In this document: positions 1 through 10,880 of the stretch, in pieces
How positions within the stretch are numbered: position 1 is the first letter of the stretch
Layout of the letters: each line of letters starts with the position of its first letter
Assembly: GCA_009659925.1 (NCBI GenBank)
Contig: PUXW01000006.1
Coordinates: 1 to 64,000 of the forward strand
Direction: 5' to 3'
Source: Nitratiruptor sp.
GTDB lineage: Bacteria > Campylobacterota > Campylobacteria > Campylobacterales > Nitratiruptoraceae
DNA: 64,000 nt
Position numbers and translations under genes: made by a program
Notes under the pieces: model-generated
What the model saw: only the letters and a program-made list of their open reading frames with translations
What the model was told of the DNA's origin: nothing
The model's database searches: none

Positions 1-60
1 GCTCCGCTTCGCTGATGATACTGCACCCTCCGGGTGTGGAACAGTAGGGCGGTGCCGGGC
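1..60 (+). rRNA. rrf: 5S ribosomal RNA, 3' part (cut by window start)
   Basis: The first 60 bases match the 3' half of bacterial 5S rRNA: a GCTCCGC...GATGATACTG stretch, a hairpin arm (ACTG 20-23 pairing with CAGT 42-45 around CACCC/GGGTG), the AGTAGGGCGGTGCC segment, and the closing GCCGGGC that would pair with the unseen 5' end. The exact 3' end is estimated. It implies that an rRNA operon ends immediately upstream. Positions 61-195 hold no gene I can support. Confidence 0.85.
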
Positions 61-195
61 CGAGCAATAACTCCTCTCAACTCCTTCCATTTATTTCTTC
101 TGAGAATCACAGCTATTCAAATTTCCTGAGTTATTTTTGATCGACTTCTTCCCCTTTTTTCCTTTATATATCTCCCCCAATTCCCTTTTTTTCGC

Positions 196-201
196 TACAA
201 T
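196..201 (+). promoter_or_regulatory. -10 box (TACAAT) of argH
   Basis: TACAAT preceded by GC, the same form of -10 seen before several genes here. The predicted transcript start (about 208) lies downstream of the ATG at 205, which argues against using that codon. A clear -35 is not obvious, as is usual in this phylum. Confidence 0.55.
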
Positions 202-225
202 GCCATGGCAAAAAGGGGGATGATT

Positions 226-1605
226 ATGGCCAAGATGTGGTCTGGACGCTTTAGCCAAGAAGTCTCTTCGCTCCTTGACGAGTTCAACGCCTCTCTTCCC
301 TTCGATAAGAAGCTCTATGCCCAAGACATTGCAGGTTCCATCGCCCATGCCAAAATGTTGGGAAAGCAGGGAATTTTGGATCAAAAAGAGGTAGAGGCCA
401 TCATCCAAGGGCTCCAGCAGATTCAAAGGGAGATCGAAGAAGGAAAGTTCTGCTGGGATATTGGCGATGAAGATATCCATATGGCTATCGAGAAGCGGCT
501 GACCCAACTCATTGGCGATGCTGGAAAGAAGCTCCATACCGCTCGAAGTCGCAACGACCAGGTGGCCCTCGACTTTCGTCTCTATGTTCAGGAACAGACC
601 AGGGAGTTGATTGCCCTGTTGAAAGAGCTCATCGAAACGATCCTCTCCATTGCCAAAGAGCATACCCAAACCATTATGCCAGGAATGACTCATCTCCAAC
701 ATGCCCAACCCATCTCTTTCGCTTACCACCTCCTTGCCTATGGAGCCATGTTCAAACGGGATGTGGAGCGTTTTGTGAGCTCTTATGAGCGCCATAACTA
801 CTCTCCTCTTGGCTGTGCCGCCCTGGCCGGTACTCCCCATCCCATCGACCGGGAGGAGACTGCAAGGGAGTTGGGGTTCCAAGGACCCACCCTCAACTGT
901 CTCGATAGTGTAAGTGATCGCGATTTTGCTCTAGAGCTCCTTTTCAATATCGCTACCATGATGATGCATATCTCTCGACTTGCAGAAGAACTCATTATCT
1001 GGAGCACCCAAGAGTTTGGCTTCATCACCATCAGTGACGCCTATGCTACAGGTAGCTCCATCATGCCTCAAAAGAAAAATCCCGACGTGCCCGAACTTTT
1101 GCGAGGCAAAACAGGGCGGGCCTATGGGAATCTCATGGCGCTGTTGACAGTGATGAAGGGGCTTCCTCTAGCCTACAACAAGGACATGCAAGAGGATAAA
1201 GAGGTTGTCTTCGATAGTGTCGCTACGGGAATGATCTCTTTGAAGATTCTTATTCCCCTCTTAAAGACGATGGAGGTTAACAGGGAGCGTATGGCCCAAG
1301 CGGTGGAGCAGGGACATTTGAGTGCTACTGATCTTGCCGACTATCTGGTGGAGCGGGGAGTCCCATTCCGGCAAGCCCACTTCATCACGGGTAAAGCGGT
1401 GGCTCTGGCAGAGAGTTTGGGGAAGGATTTGAGCCAATTGAGCCTAGAGGAGCTGCGCAGCGTTGACGAACGTATTGGGGCCGATGTCCAGGAGCGCTTG
1501 AACCTCTTTGCCTCGATGAATGCCCGTAAGACTCCTGGCGGAACGGCCCAAGAGGCGGTGGCCGACCAGATCGCTGCTTTGGAGAGGTGGTTGCAGGAGG
1601 TTTAG
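226..1605 (+). CDS. argH: Argininosuccinate lyase
   Basis: Last step of arginine synthesis: cleaves argininosuccinate to arginine and fumarate in the cytosol. The fumarase/aspartase superfamily signature [11 protein letters not shown] is present in the middle of the chain, with TARSRNDQ and the SRDFALE-type segments expected of ArgH. Length 459 residues fits the family. ATGs at 205, 220 and 226 are in frame. I chose 226 because the AAAAGGGGG ribosome site (211-219) is correctly spaced from it, because the -10 box lies too close to 205, and because family members begin MAKMW. The 3' end overlaps the convergent HIT gene by 4 nt. Function is very likely; only the start is debatable. Confidence 0.96.
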   Translation: MAKMWSGRFSQEVSSLLDEFNASLPFDKKLYAQDIAGSIAHAKMLGKQGILDQKEVEAIIQGLQQIQREIEEGKFCWDIGDEDIHMAIEKRLTQLIGDAGKKLHTARSRNDQVALDFRLYVQEQTRELIALLKELIETILSIAKEHTQTIMPGMTHLQHAQPISFAYHLLAYGAMFKRDVERFVSSYERHNYSPLGCAALAGTPHPIDREETARELGFQGPTLNCLDSVSDRDFALELLFNIATMMMHISRLAEELIIWSTQEFGFITISDAYATGSSIMPQKKNPDVPELLRGKTGRAYGNLMALLTVMKGLPLAYNKDMQEDKEVVFDSVATGMISLKILIPLLKTMEVNRERMAQAVEQGHLSATDLADYLVERGVPFRQAHFITGKAVALAESLGKDLSQLSLEELRSVDERIGADVQERLNLFASMNARKTPGGTAQEAVADQIAALERWLQEV

Positions 1606-1961
1606 ATATTCCGCTTCGCCTCTTGCTCGATGGCTTGATAAGGCCAAGTTAGCTTGGCTCCCCCGAGCATGTGGAAGTGGAGATGCATGATCTCCTGTCC
1701 TCCATTTTTTCCATTATTGGTGATGAGGCGATATCCGGTCTTATCGAGTTCGAAGATCCGGGCCACTTCTTGGATGAAGGGAGTCATTCTCCCCATAACC
1801 TCCCCGGGGCAGCTTTGAAAGTTTTCAATATGCTCTTTGGGAATGATGAGAATATGGATAGGGGCTTTGGGACTGATGTCGTGGAAGGCGAGGAATTCTT
1901 GGTTTTCCAAGACTTTGTTGGCTGGAAGCTCCCCTTTGACGATCTTGCAAAAGATACACAT
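1602..1961 (-). CDS. HIT family hydrolase (HinT-like)
   Basis: A 119-residue single-domain histidine-triad protein, expected to hydrolyse purine nucleoside phosphoramidates or adenylylated molecules as a cytosolic dimer. The triad H93-L-H95-F-H97 near the C-terminus is intact. The N-terminus has Cys2 and Cys5 (MCIFC), which together with His44 and the triad region resemble the zinc-binding variant of this family. It is convergent with argH (4-nt overlap) and divergent from pheS. The family is clear; the physiological substrate is unknown. Confidence 0.92.
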   Translation of the reverse strand: MCIFCKIVKGELPANKVLENQEFLAFHDISPKAPIHILIIPKEHIENFQSCPGEVMGRMTPFIQEVARIFELDKTGYRLITNNGKNGGQEIMHLHFHMLGGAKLTWPYQAIEQEAKRNI

Positions 1962-1996
1962 CGGCTCTCCTTAGTGGGTGGGTGAACTTATCTTTT

Positions 1997-2019
1997 TATA
2001 ATGATTGATATACTATTAT
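1997..2019. promoter_or_regulatory. Divergent -10 boxes between HIT gene and pheS
   Basis: TATAAT on the plus strand at 1997-2002 can serve pheS (TTG at 2050). TATAAT on the minus strand at 2014-2019 can serve the HIT gene (start 1961). The two face away from each other with overlapping upstream regions, so simultaneous use may be limited. Confidence 0.6.
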
Positions 2020-2049
2020 ACACTAAAACGCTTCCAAGAGGGGTGATAC

Positions 2050-3042
2050 TTGAAGCAGTGGGCGAGTAAAATTGAGGATGCTAAAAGATTGGAGGAGCTG
2101 GAGGCTATCCGGATCGAACTTTTCGGGAAGAAGGGTTACTTCGCCCAGGAGTTCCAGCGGCTCAAGGAGCTTCCTGCCCACGAGAAGCCCCAAGTAGCCA
2201 AAGAGCTCAACAAAGCCAAAGAGGAGCTCTACCGGCTCATCCAGGCCAAAAAGGATCGCCTCTTGGCTCAAGCCATCGAGGAGCAGTTGCGTCAAGAGCG
2301 CATCGATCCCTCTTTGTATGATCCAACAGATTTCAAGGGGGCCCGCCATCCGGTCTCATGGACAATGGAGCGTATCGTCGAATACTTCCTCTCCCTCAAC
2401 TACGCCATCGAGACCGGCCCTCTGGTGGAGGAGGATTTTTACAACTTTGAGGCCCTCAACCTTCCCAAGCACCACCCAGCCAGGGCGATGCAAGATACCT
2501 TCTACTTTCGTGACGGGAAGCTCTTGCGCACCCACACCTCCCCTGTGCAGATCCGGACCATGGAGCGTCAAAAACCTCCGATCCGGATGATCAGTCCCGG
2601 GCCAGTCTTTCGCAGGGATTACGACTTGACCCATACCCCGATGTTCCATCAAGTGGAGGGACTCATGGTTGATGCCAAGGGGAAGGTCAATTTTGCCAAT
2701 TTGAAATGGATCCTCCACGACTTCCTCCACTTCATGTTCGGTGAGGTCGAGGTCCGCTTTCGCCCGAGCTTCTTCCCCTTTACCGAGCCAAGTGCCGAAG
2801 TCGACATTAGCTGTATCTTCTGCCAGGGTGAGGGGTGTCGGGTCTGCTCCCAGACCGGATGGCTCGAAGTTCTTGGGTGTGGCATGGTCGATCCCAATGT
2901 CTTTGAAGCGGTGGGGTACGAAGATGTCAGTGGTTTTGCCTTCGGTCTTGGGGTGGAGCGGTTTGCGATGCTCATCCACAAAATCCCAGATTTGCGGATC
3001 CTCTTTGAGGGAGACCTTCGACTATTGGAGCAGTTTCGATGA
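2050..3042 (+). CDS. pheS: Phenylalanine--tRNA ligase alpha subunit
   Basis: Catalytic subunit of the alpha2beta2 synthetase that charges tRNA-Phe. Class II motifs are visible: the [12 protein letters not shown] segment, the [18 protein letters not shown] motif 2 region and [10 protein letters not shown] (motif 3). The N-terminus is the helical tRNA-binding arm. It is 330 residues, typical. The start is an unusual TTG at 2050 preceded by AAGAGGGG (2036-2043); no in-frame ATG lies near. Its stop overlaps the pheT start by 4 nt (ATGA), so the two are translationally coupled. Confidence 0.97.
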   Translation: MKQWASKIEDAKRLEELEAIRIELFGKKGYFAQEFQRLKELPAHEKPQVAKELNKAKEELYRLIQAKKDRLLAQAIEEQLRQERIDPSLYDPTDFKGARHPVSWTMERIVEYFLSLNYAIETGPLVEEDFYNFEALNLPKHHPARAMQDTFYFRDGKLLRTHTSPVQIRTMERQKPPIRMISPGPVFRRDYDLTHTPMFHQVEGLMVDAKGKVNFANLKWILHDFLHFMFGEVEVRFRPSFFPFTEPSAEVDISCIFCQGEGCRVCSQTGWLEVLGCGMVDPNVFEAVGYEDVSGFAFGLGVERFAMLIHKIPDLRILFEGDLRLLEQFR

Positions 3043-5366
3043 TCGTTACACGGAGTTGGTTGCAAGAGTGGATCGATCTAAGCGACACCAGTACGAGTGA
3101 ATTGATCAAAACACTGAACCGGATCGGTCTGGAGGTCGCCCAGGTCTATCGGCTCTCTTTACCGGAGGGAGTTGTTGTCGGGCGGGTACTCTCATGCCAG
3201 CGCCATCCAAATGCTGATAAGTTGAGTCTCTGCGAAGTCGATATTGGCAAAGAACGGCTTCAAATCGTTTGTGGGGCGAAAAACGCCCAATATGCCCGCT
3301 ACGTAGCGGTGGCAACCGTTGGGACCAAGCTGCCAGGAGGAATAGAGATTGCCCCGGTGAAGCTGCGCGGAATCGAGAGCGCTGGGATGCTCTGCTCAGC
3401 CAAGGAGGTTGGGCTTCCTCCCATCGAAGATGGTATCATGCTCCTGGATGAATCCATTGGCACCCTCATCCCTGGCATGGAGCTTCGGGACTTGCCCCTC
3501 TTTCAAGATGAGGTGATCGACATAGAGCTTACCCCCAACCGGGGAGATTGTCTGAGTATCCTGGGTATTGCCCGGGAGTTGGCCTGTGCCCTGGGCAAGA
3601 AGCTCAAGACCATCGATCTGGAAGAGAGCAACGCCTTGCAAATTGGCATTGGCCGCCTTCTCAACCTCAATGTGGCTCGGGATGTGGAGGCAAACCTCAT
3701 CTACAAGGCCTTTTCAGCCAAGAATTTCACCAATCCTTTCCTCATCCGTTTCCGTCTGGCCCTGGTGGGAGAGCGTTTTTCCAACAGGGCCGATGAGTTT
3801 GCCTACTATATCACCCACTCCACTGGGGTCATTACCCGGATCTATGGATACGACTTCTTCGACGAAGGGGATGCTCCAGCCATCGTGGTTCAAAAGGATG
3901 AGCAGGCCTTCGATGCAGTCTATGGACGGGAAAAAGGGTCGATCATCGGGGTCATCCAGTATGAAGGCTCCAAGCCGAGTCGGGAGGAGGAGCGCTTCAT
4001 CATCGAAGCGAGTTACATCGATCCCGAGCGTATCTCGAAGCGTGTCTACGAGACCAAGATCCAGGGGGATTGGGAGTTCTATCGCAGTAGCAGGGGGAGC
4101 GAGCCCCGGCTCGAAATCGCCTTGCGCTACTTCAAGTACCTCCTGCGGCGCTACTACACCGAGTTCATGGTCTATGCTGGAACCCATGAAGCGGTGCGGG
4201 AGATCGAGCGAGAGGCGATCAAGATCGACTTTGAGACTTTAGATCATCTCATCGGTCAGCCTATCGAACGGAGTGCCATTGTCGAGATCCTCAAATCCTT
4301 GGAGTTTGAAATCTTGAGTGTGACCGAGGAGTCCATGGTCCTACGGCCCCCTCTCTTCCGCCACGACATTGCCAATGTGCAGGATGTGGCCGAGGAGATT
4401 GTCCGGATCTACGGAATTGATCGGATCGCCCCGAAGCCACTGTGCTTCCGTGAGGCCAATAGGCTCAACCGAAGTTACGAGACCTTCCAGAAGGAGCGGC
4501 TCCTTCGAACCCTAGCCACAGGCGCTGGCTACTTCGAGACCATCAGCTTTATCTTCACCTCCAAGGAGCGGTTGGAGCGCTACCAGATGCCCAGACTCAA
4601 GGAGGCCTACGAGCTGGTCAACCCCATCACCAAGGAACTCAATACCCTTAGAACCTCCCTCATTCCCAACCTCTTGGAGCAGGTAGAGCGCAATGTCAAG
4701 AATGGGAAGGATCGGGTCAAACTCTTTGAGGTGGGGACCGTCTTTACTCCTGAGCGCCAGGAGCGCAAGGTGGTGGGCTTCGCCTTCGCCGGCAAGCGGG
4801 AGCCGGAGGGGGTCTTCAACCAGGGAAAACCAGGTCCTGTCACCTTCGCCGACATGGTTCGAGATCTTGCCTCCATCCTGGGTCCCTTCGAGTTGCGCCG
4901 CAGTGATCCAATCAACGCCCTCATGCATCCCTATCAAAGTGCCCTCCTCATCCAGCGGGGAGAGCCCATCGGGTTGGTCTTCAAACTGACCCTGCCCATC
5001 CAAGAGGAGCTTGATTTGCCTCCTACCTACTTGGCCGAGCTGGATTTTGATCAGATCGATTTGAGCTACCCCAAAGCCCAACCCTTTTCCATCTACCAGC
5101 TCTCCTGGAAGGATTTGAGCATCTTGGTCGATCGGGAGTTGGACTTCGCCCAGATCAAAGAGGCCCTCTTCGATCTGCCGAAGGAGGTGAAGCGCTTCTA
5201 TCCCATCGATTTGTATAGCGATGAGCGCCTTGGTTCCCAGCGCAGTCTAACCATCCGTTTCGCTATCCAGTCCGATGAGAAGACCTTGACTGAGGAGGAG
5301 ATTGGAGGGATCATGGAGGAGATCTTGCACAAGTTGGAGACCCGGGTGGGGGCTCGATTGCGATGA
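3039..5366 (+). CDS. pheT: Phenylalanine--tRNA ligase beta subunit
   Basis: A 775-residue partner of PheS. Domain order: an N-terminal EMAP/tRNA-binding-like OB fold (about residues 40-150), the B3/B4 editing domain that removes mischarged Tyr (about 200-380), B5 (about 390-465), a catalytic-like core, and the C-terminal ferredoxin-fold anticodon-binding domain (about 680-775, starting near [13 protein letters not shown]). It overlaps pheS by 4 nt upstream and aroA by 4 nt downstream, so pheS-pheT-aroA-ispH is one operon. This grouping of tRNA synthetase with shikimate and isoprenoid genes is typical of Campylobacterota. Confidence 0.96.
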   Translation: MIVTRSWLQEWIDLSDTSTSELIKTLNRIGLEVAQVYRLSLPEGVVVGRVLSCQRHPNADKLSLCEVDIGKERLQIVCGAKNAQYARYVAVATVGTKLPGGIEIAPVKLRGIESAGMLCSAKEVGLPPIEDGIMLLDESIGTLIPGMELRDLPLFQDEVIDIELTPNRGDCLSILGIARELACALGKKLKTIDLEESNALQIGIGRLLNLNVARDVEANLIYKAFSAKNFTNPFLIRFRLALVGERFSNRADEFAYYITHSTGVITRIYGYDFFDEGDAPAIVVQKDEQAFDAVYGREKGSIIGVIQYEGSKPSREEERFIIEASYIDPERISKRVYETKIQGDWEFYRSSRGSEPRLEIALRYFKYLLRRYYTEFMVYAGTHEAVREIEREAIKIDFETLDHLIGQPIERSAIVEILKSLEFEILSVTEESMVLRPPLFRHDIANVQDVAEEIVRIYGIDRIAPKPLCFREANRLNRSYETFQKERLLRTLATGAGYFETISFIFTSKERLERYQMPRLKEAYELVNPITKELNTLRTSLIPNLLEQVERNVKNGKDRVKLFEVGTVFTPERQERKVVGFAFAGKREPEGVFNQGKPGPVTFADMVRDLASILGPFELRRSDPINALMHPYQSALLIQRGEPIGLVFKLTLPIQEELDLPPTYLAELDFDQIDLSYPKAQPFSIYQLSWKDLSILVDRELDFAQIKEALFDLPKEVKRFYPIDLYSDERLGSQRSLTIRFAIQSDEKTLTEEEIGGIMEEILHKLETRVGARLR

Positions 5367-6667
5367 AGATTGTTCGTGTAGCTCCGGCTAAATCCTTCGA
5401 CTTGACCATTGCCAGCGTCGCTCCGGATAAATCGATCTCCCATCGAGCGGCCCTCTTTTCCCTCTTGAGCCACCGTCCTTCCACCATCGCCAACTACCTC
5501 CAAGGGGAGGATACCCTCAACACTTTGGCCATCGTTGAAGCCCTCGGGGCCAAGGTGGAACGGGATGGGGGGAATGTGCGGATTACTCCACCTGAAAAGA
5601 TCCAAGAACCCTCCGATATCCTCGATTGTGGCAACAGTGGAACCGGAATGCGCCTCTTTTGTGGCCTCCTCGCTGGCATTGAGGGCTTTTTCGTCCTCAC
5701 AGGGGATCGCTACTTGCGCCAGCGTCCAATGCGGCGGGTTACTGCCCCTTTGCGCTCCATCGGGGCGCAGATCGATGGGCGTATGGATGGGGAGCTGGCC
5801 CCACTGGCTATCCGAGGAAGGGCCAATTTAAAGCCCTTTGACTACGAGAGTCCCATCCCGTCGGCCCAGGTTAAAAGCGCGATGATCCTCGCTGGCCTTC
5901 GGGCTCAAGGAGCCAGTCTCTATCGTGAACCCGAACTGAGCCGGGACCATACTGAGCGGATGCTCCGGGGCATGGGGGCGCAAGTGAGCACCCGGGAGGA
6001 CTCCCGAGGGATTCAAATCGAAATCACCCCTTTATCCGGACCCCTCGCTCCTCTAGAGATCACGATCCCAGCCGATCCATCCAGCGCCTTCTTCTTCGCC
6101 GTAGCGGCGGCTATCGTTCCAGGGAGCCGGGTTCGGCTGCGCAACCTCACCCTCAATCCCACCCGGATCGAAGCCTATCGGGTCTTGGAGCGTATGGGGG
6201 CTCGGGTCCAGCTGGAGGAGCGTGAGAACCGCTACGAGCCCATTGGGGATATCGTGGTAGAGGCTGCTCCATTGCATGGAGTCGTAGTCGAAGAACACAT
6301 TGCCTGGCTCATCGACGAACTTCCGGCTCTAGCCATAGCCATGGCCGTAGCTCAGGGGGAGAGCTTGGTGCGCAACGCCAAGGAGCTGCGGGTCAAAGAG
6401 AGCGATCGGATCGCCTCGGTGGTCGAGAATTTACGCCGGTGCGGTGTGGTAGTGGAGGAGCTGGAGGATGGCTATAGAATTGTCGGGGGGAGACTCCAGC
6501 CAGCGGTGGTCGATAGTTTTGGAGACCATCGCATCGCCATGAGCTTCCTGATCGCGGGGCTGGTTGTTGGGATGGAGGTCCGCGATACCGAGTGTATTGC
6601 CACCTCCTTTCCCAACTTCCTCGAGATTCTTGCCCAAATCGCCAAGGTGGAGGAGTATGGAGATTAA
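5363..6667 (+). CDS. aroA: 3-phosphoshikimate 1-carboxyvinyltransferase (EPSP synthase)
   Basis: Sixth step of the shikimate pathway: joins phosphoenolpyruvate to shikimate 3-phosphate. Family hallmarks are present: [10 protein letters not shown] at the N-terminus, the [11 protein letters not shown] loop near residue 95, RQRPMRR, and a C-terminal KESDRI segment followed by FGDHRIAM. At 434 residues it is of normal length. It overlaps pheT by 4 nt and ispH by 11 nt. With aroK at 21125 it is the second shikimate gene in the window. Confidence 0.96.
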   Translation: MKIVRVAPAKSFDLTIASVAPDKSISHRAALFSLLSHRPSTIANYLQGEDTLNTLAIVEALGAKVERDGGNVRITPPEKIQEPSDILDCGNSGTGMRLFCGLLAGIEGFFVLTGDRYLRQRPMRRVTAPLRSIGAQIDGRMDGELAPLAIRGRANLKPFDYESPIPSAQVKSAMILAGLRAQGASLYREPELSRDHTERMLRGMGAQVSTREDSRGIQIEITPLSGPLAPLEITIPADPSSAFFFAVAAAIVPGSRVRLRNLTLNPTRIEAYRVLERMGARVQLEERENRYEPIGDIVVEAAPLHGVVVEEHIAWLIDELPALAIAMAVAQGESLVRNAKELRVKESDRIASVVENLRRCGVVVEELEDGYRIVGGRLQPAVVDSFGDHRIAMSFLIAGLVVGMEVRDTECIATSFPNFLEILAQIAKVEEYGD

Positions 6668-7493
6668 ACTGGCCAAGAGCTACGGATTCTGCTTCGGAGT
6701 CAAACGGGCCATCCGCATCGCCGAGGAGAATCCCCAAAGTGTCACCTTCGGTCCCCTCATCCACAATAAGAAGGAGATCGAGCGCCTCAAGGAGCGATTC
6801 CAAGTTGGCCTCGTGGAGCGGCTGGAGGATGTGGTCCCTGGAGAGCGGGTTGTCATTCGGACCCATGGAATCGCCAAGGACCAACTAGAACAGCTCCGTC
6901 AAAAGGGGGTGGAGCTCATCGATGCTACCTGTCCCTTCGTGACCAAGCCCCAGGAGATCGTTGCCCAAATGAGTCAAGAGGGCTATAGTATCGTCATCTT
7001 TGGAGATCGCAACCATCCCGAAATTAAGGGGGTGATGAGCTATGCCCAGGAGCCTCCCTTTGTCGTTTTAGGAATCGAGGAGCTGCGTCCCCATTTGCCA
7101 GCAATCCGGGAACGGGTGGCGATGGTGGCTCAGACTACGCGGAAGTTCGAAGAGTACAAGAGAATCGCCACCTTCCTCATGGAGCACAAGAAGGAGGTGC
7201 GGGTCTTCAATACCATCTGTAACGCCACCTTCGACAACCAGGATGCGGCCAGGGAGCTCTCCAAGGAGGCCGATATCATGATTGTCATTGGGGGGAAGAA
7301 CTCCTCCAACACCAAGCAGCTCTTTCATATCTGCAAGGAGTCATGTCCGGATAGTTATCTCATCGAGGATGGAGGGGAACTGGATCCCCAGTGGTTCCGG
7401 GGGAAGAAGCTGTGTGGAATCACTGCAGGGGCCTCGACTCCGGATTGGATAATCGAGGAAGTTATAGATAAAATAAAGAAAATTCAAGTATAA
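6657..7493 (+). CDS. ispH: 4-hydroxy-3-methylbut-2-enyl diphosphate reductase
   Basis: Final enzyme of the MEP pathway: a [4Fe-4S] reductase making IPP and DMAPP. The three cluster cysteines sit in [17 protein letters not shown] and TICNATF, and the substrate histidines in RTHG and GDRNHPE are present. The ATG at 6657 follows GGAGGAG within the end of aroA. An upstream extension in the same frame is not homologous and was discarded. 278 residues is normal for the family. It is the last gene of the pheS operon; the rpsA -10 box overlaps its stop codon. Confidence 0.96.
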   Translation: MEIKLAKSYGFCFGVKRAIRIAEENPQSVTFGPLIHNKKEIERLKERFQVGLVERLEDVVPGERVVIRTHGIAKDQLEQLRQKGVELIDATCPFVTKPQEIVAQMSQEGYSIVIFGDRNHPEIKGVMSYAQEPPFVVLGIEELRPHLPAIRERVAMVAQTTRKFEEYKRIATFLMEHKKEVRVFNTICNATFDNQDAARELSKEADIMIVIGGKNSSNTKQLFHICKESCPDSYLIEDGGELDPQWFRGKKLCGITAGASTPDWIIEEVIDKIKKIQV

Positions 7494-7494
7494 T
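7489..7494 (+). promoter_or_regulatory. -10 box (TATAAT) of rpsA
   Basis: Perfect TATAAT that contains most of the ispH stop codon (TAA at 7491-7493). It would start a transcript around 7501, leaving a leader of about 25 nt with an AAGGGA ribosome site before the ATG at 7526. Confidence 0.65.
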
Positions 7495-7525
7495 AAGCCA
7501 AAATTTTCTTAAGGGATAGTTTCAC

Positions 7526-9208
7526 ATGGAAAAAGAGTTTCAGCACCAGGATGAGGTTGGCTACGAAGATTTCGCCAAGATGCTCGAAGAGCACGAGAAT
7601 CGCAAGAGCGAGTCGCGTATTATCGATGGGGTCATTGTCGAGATTCAAGATGGCGAGCGGGTTCTCGTCGATGTGGGAGAGAAGCAGGAGGGAATTCTCA
7701 ATATCAATGAGATCAAAGGAGCCGATGGTAAGCTTCTCTACCAGCCTGGGGATACGATTAAAGTTCTCGTCTCCGGTTTTCGGAACGAACGGCCCATCAT
7801 CTCCCACAAAAAGGCCCTCGTCAAGGAGAAAAACCGCGCCTTCATCGAGGCCCATGAGAACGACTTCGAGGATATGATCGTCGAAGGGGTGATCGTCGGG
7901 AGCAACAAAGGGGGTTATGTAGTGGAAAACGAGGAGGGGGTCCAGTTCTTCCTTCCAAGTTCTCAGGCCTTCTTCAAGAGCAAGCCCCAGCGGGGCAAAC
8001 GGGTGAGCGCAAAGGTGATCAAGCTCGACAAGGATCGGGATTCCATCGTCATCTCCCGCAAGAAGCTGATCCTTGAAAATGCCAAACGGCGTCAAGAGAC
8101 CATTGAGAAGCTCTTGAATGAGGGTACCATCGTCGAGGGGACCATCAAAAAGATCACCAATTACGGGATGTTCGTCGAGGTTGCCCCTGGAGTTGAGGGG
8201 TTGGTCTACTACGATGAGATCAGCTATAAGGGGCCCGTAAATCCGGCCAAATACTTCCAGGAGGGAGAGAAGGTCGAGGTCAAGGCAATCGACTACAACA
8301 AGGAGAAGAACCGCCTCGCCCTCTCCATCAAGGCGACCCAGCCCGATCCATGGCAAGAGATCGAGAAGGAACTTGAGCCAGGGGATGTGGTCGAGGTGAC
8401 GGTGAGCAACATCGAACCCTATGGGGCCTTCGTCGACCTTGGGAACGATATCGAGGGGCTCTTGCACATCTCGGAGATGAGCTGGGACAAACGGGGGAAG
8501 CGGCCTGAGGACTATGTCCAAATTGGCGATCGTCTCGAAGTGGAGATCCTTGAGATCGATACCCAAAACCGCAAGCTCCGGGTCTCCCGCAAGTCGCTGT
8601 TGCCCAAGCCCTTCGATGAGTTCATGAAGCGCTACAAAGAGGGGGATGTGGTCAAAGGGGAGGTGACCTCCCTCACCGATTTTGGAGCCTTCGTGCGCAT
8701 TGGCAATGTAGAGGGGCTCTTGCACAACCAGGATCTCACCTGGAAGAAGGGGGTGAAGGCCAAGGATGTCCTCCAGGTCGGGGATGAGGTGGAGGTGCGC
8801 ATCGCCAAGATCGATCCTGAGCGGGAGCGGATCTCTCTTGAGCGCAAATCTTTGGAAGAGTCGCCCCTGGAAATCTTTGCCAAAGAGCACAAAGTTGGCG
8901 ATGTGGTCAAAGGAAAGGTCAAGGATATCAAGGATTTTGGAGTCTTCGTCTCGTTGGATGAGAATGTGGATGCCTTGATTCGCAATGAGGATCTTGCTCC
9001 ATTGAAGAAGGAGGAGCTCCAGGTCGGAGACGAAGTGGAGGGAGTCATTTCCTATTGCGATCCCAAAAATAATCGGCTTCGCCTTTCTGTACGCCGCCTT
9101 GCCCGTCAGAAGGAGCGGGAAGCCCTCAAAGAGATTAACCAGGCTGACGATGGGAGCACCACTTTAGGCGAGATCATGCAAGAGAAGTTGGGGCGACGGG
9201 GAGAGTGA
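7526..9208 (+). CDS. rpsA: 30S ribosomal protein S1
   Basis: mRNA-binding ribosomal protein that helps load structured messages. The 560-residue chain carries about six S1 OB-fold repeats. Repeats 3-6 are easiest to see, each with a G-x-F/V-V-x-L-x-x-x-x-E-G-L type core (VEGLVYYDEIS, IEGLLHISEMSW, VEGLLHNQDLTW, VDALIRNEDLAP). The first two are the diverged ribosome-anchoring domains. It has its own promoter and is coupled to serA: the stop TGA shares a base with the serA ATG. Confidence 0.96.
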   Translation: MEKEFQHQDEVGYEDFAKMLEEHENRKSESRIIDGVIVEIQDGERVLVDVGEKQEGILNINEIKGADGKLLYQPGDTIKVLVSGFRNERPIISHKKALVKEKNRAFIEAHENDFEDMIVEGVIVGSNKGGYVVENEEGVQFFLPSSQAFFKSKPQRGKRVSAKVIKLDKDRDSIVISRKKLILENAKRRQETIEKLLNEGTIVEGTIKKITNYGMFVEVAPGVEGLVYYDEISYKGPVNPAKYFQEGEKVEVKAIDYNKEKNRLALSIKATQPDPWQEIEKELEPGDVVEVTVSNIEPYGAFVDLGNDIEGLLHISEMSWDKRGKRPEDYVQIGDRLEVEILEIDTQNRKLRVSRKSLLPKPFDEFMKRYKEGDVVKGEVTSLTDFGAFVRIGNVEGLLHNQDLTWKKGVKAKDVLQVGDEVEVRIAKIDPERERISLERKSLEESPLEIFAKEHKVGDVVKGKVKDIKDFGVFVSLDENVDALIRNEDLAPLKKEELQVGDEVEGVISYCDPKNNRLRLSVRRLARQKEREALKEINQADDGSTTLGEIMQEKLGRRGE

Positions 9209-10791
9209 TGAAGAAGATCGTCGTTTGCGACCATCTCCACCAACGGGCTCGTGAAATTCTCTCTAAAGAGCCCGACATCGACTATGTAGACGCCTCCACC
9301 CTCCCCAAGGGGGAGCCTTTGTACGAAGCCATTGCCGATGCCGATGTGATCATTACCCGCAGCTCCACCCCGGTGGATCGGGAGCTTCTCGATCACGCCA
9401 AGAAGCTTAAAGCTGTGGTTCGGGCCGGCGTTGGGGTAGACAATATCGACATCGAGGAGTGTAGTCGGCGGGGAATCATCGTCATGAATGTGCCCACCGC
9501 CAACACCATTGCCGCAGTTGAGCTGACCTTCGCCCATATGCTCGCGTGTATGCGGGCCTTCCCCTATGCCCACAACCAGTTGAAGCAGGAGCGGATTTGG
9601 CGGCGGGAGGATTGGATTGGCAATGAGCTCAAGGGGAAGAAGCTGGGGATCATCGGTTTTGGGAACATTGGGAGCCGGGTTGGCAAGCGAGCCTTGGCCT
9701 TCGAGATGGAGGTGATCACCTACGACCCCTATATCCCCCCTGAGAAGGCGACCAACATGGGGGTCAAATATACCACCAACTTCGACGATATCCTGGCGTG
9801 CGATATCATTACGATCCACACCCCGAAGAACAAAGAGACGATCAACATGATCGACCGGGAAGAGATCGCTAAGATGAAGGATGGGGTGGTCCTCATCAAC
9901 TGTGCCCGGGGAGGACTCTACAACGAAGATGCCCTCTACGAGGGGCTCAAGAGCGGGAAGATCAAGTTCGCTGGGCTCGATGTCTTCTCTAAAGAGCCAG
10001 CGACCGACAACAAGCTCCTAGAGCTGGACAATGTGACGGTAACCCCTCACTTGGGAGCCAATACCGAAGAGTCTCAGGAGAAAATTGCCGAGGGAGCGGC
10101 AACCCAGGCCCTGGAAGCGGCCCGGGGTATTAGCTATCCTAACGCCTTGAACCTCCCAATCCGGGAGAGCGAGATACCCCCCTTCGTCAAGCCCTACCTC
10201 GAACTGGTCCAGAAGATGGGTTTCTTGGCGGCCCAGGTCAACAAGGGGGTCTTTAAATCCATCAAGGTCGTGGCGGAGGGGGAAATTGGCGAATACCTCG
10301 ACTCCCTGATCACTTTCGCCACCGTTGGGGCTTTGAAAGAGTCCCTCGGAGAGTCGATCAACTATGTCAACGCCGAATTCGTCGCTAAAGAGCGGGGGAT
10401 CGAAGTCCTTGCTAGCCGCCAGCCTGAGGCCAGCGGCTACAAGAACAAGGTCACCGTCAAGCTCGTCACCGATCGGGACCTTATCGAAATCGGAGGGACC
10501 ATCTTCGACGAGAATGTCCAGCGGATCGTGGAGATCAACAACTTTGCCCTCGACGTGGAGCCCCGGGGCAAGATGATCCTCTTTAAAAATACCGATGTGC
10601 CCGGAGTAATCGGGGAGGTTGGGATGATCCTTGCCAAACACAACATCAATATCGCCGACTTCCGCCTCGGACGGGACGAGCATGGGTTGGCCCTCGCCGT
10701 TATCATTGTGGATGACGATGTCTCGAAAGAGGTTCTCCAAGAGCTTGCCGATTTGAAAGCCTGTCTCTCCGTCTCCTATGCCATCCTCTAA
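9208..10791 (+). CDS. serA: D-3-phosphoglycerate dehydrogenase
   Basis: First committed step of serine synthesis: oxidises 3-phosphoglycerate using NAD. The Rossmann motif GIIGFGNIGSRVG, the catalytic Arg in NCARGG, the Glu in LDVFSKEP and the HLGANTEES histidine are intact. Residues about 320-450 form the intervening domain and the last 70 or so an ACT domain (KNTDVPGVIGEVG), so it is the long form open to serine feedback. An in-frame GTG at 9205 precedes the ATG at 9208; I chose the ATG. Confidence 0.95.
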   Translation: MKKIVVCDHLHQRAREILSKEPDIDYVDASTLPKGEPLYEAIADADVIITRSSTPVDRELLDHAKKLKAVVRAGVGVDNIDIEECSRRGIIVMNVPTANTIAAVELTFAHMLACMRAFPYAHNQLKQERIWRREDWIGNELKGKKLGIIGFGNIGSRVGKRALAFEMEVITYDPYIPPEKATNMGVKYTTNFDDILACDIITIHTPKNKETINMIDREEIAKMKDGVVLINCARGGLYNEDALYEGLKSGKIKFAGLDVFSKEPATDNKLLELDNVTVTPHLGANTEESQEKIAEGAATQALEAARGISYPNALNLPIRESEIPPFVKPYLELVQKMGFLAAQVNKGVFKSIKVVAEGEIGEYLDSLITFATVGALKESLGESINYVNAEFVAKERGIEVLASRQPEASGYKNKVTVKLVTDRDLIEIGGTIFDENVQRIVEINNFALDVEPRGKMILFKNTDVPGVIGEVGMILAKHNINIADFRLGRDEHGLALAVIIVDDDVSKEVLQELADLKACLSVSYAIL

Positions 10792-10793
10792 GC

Positions 10794-10816
10794 GGGAGCT
10801 TGGTCCGCTCCCCTTT
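10794..10816 (+). terminator. Probable terminator after serA
   Basis: GGGAGC (10794-10799) pairs perfectly with GCTCCC (10807-10812) over a 7-nt loop, followed by CCTTT. The T-run is short, so termination may be partial. Confidence 0.5.
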
Positions 10817-10841
10817 CAATTGAACTTAATGTTATGTTAAG

Positions 10842-10847
10842 TATAAT
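10842..10847 (+). promoter_or_regulatory. -10 box (TATAAT) of the efflux operon
   Basis: Perfect TATAAT in an AT-rich patch, 33 nt before the ATG at 10881, with GGAGG just upstream of that start. No operator repeat for a local regulator was recognised, and no regulator gene lies nearby. Confidence 0.65.
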
Positions 10848-10880
10848 TTTGGTTAAACTTTACCATTAACGGAGGATCGA

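Noticed and set aside
1-66. Signal recognition particle RNA at the window start
   Set aside because: GTGCCGGG suggested it, but there is no GGAA tetraloop core. The order of segments fits the 3' half of 5S rRNA much better.
205-225. argH start at ATG 205
   Set aside because: The -10 box at 196-201 leaves no leader and the ribosome site suits 226.
7484-8890. A 468-codon minus-strand frame inside rpsA
   Set aside because: Mirror of the S1 repeats; the repeated D/L-rich pattern follows directly from the sense codons.
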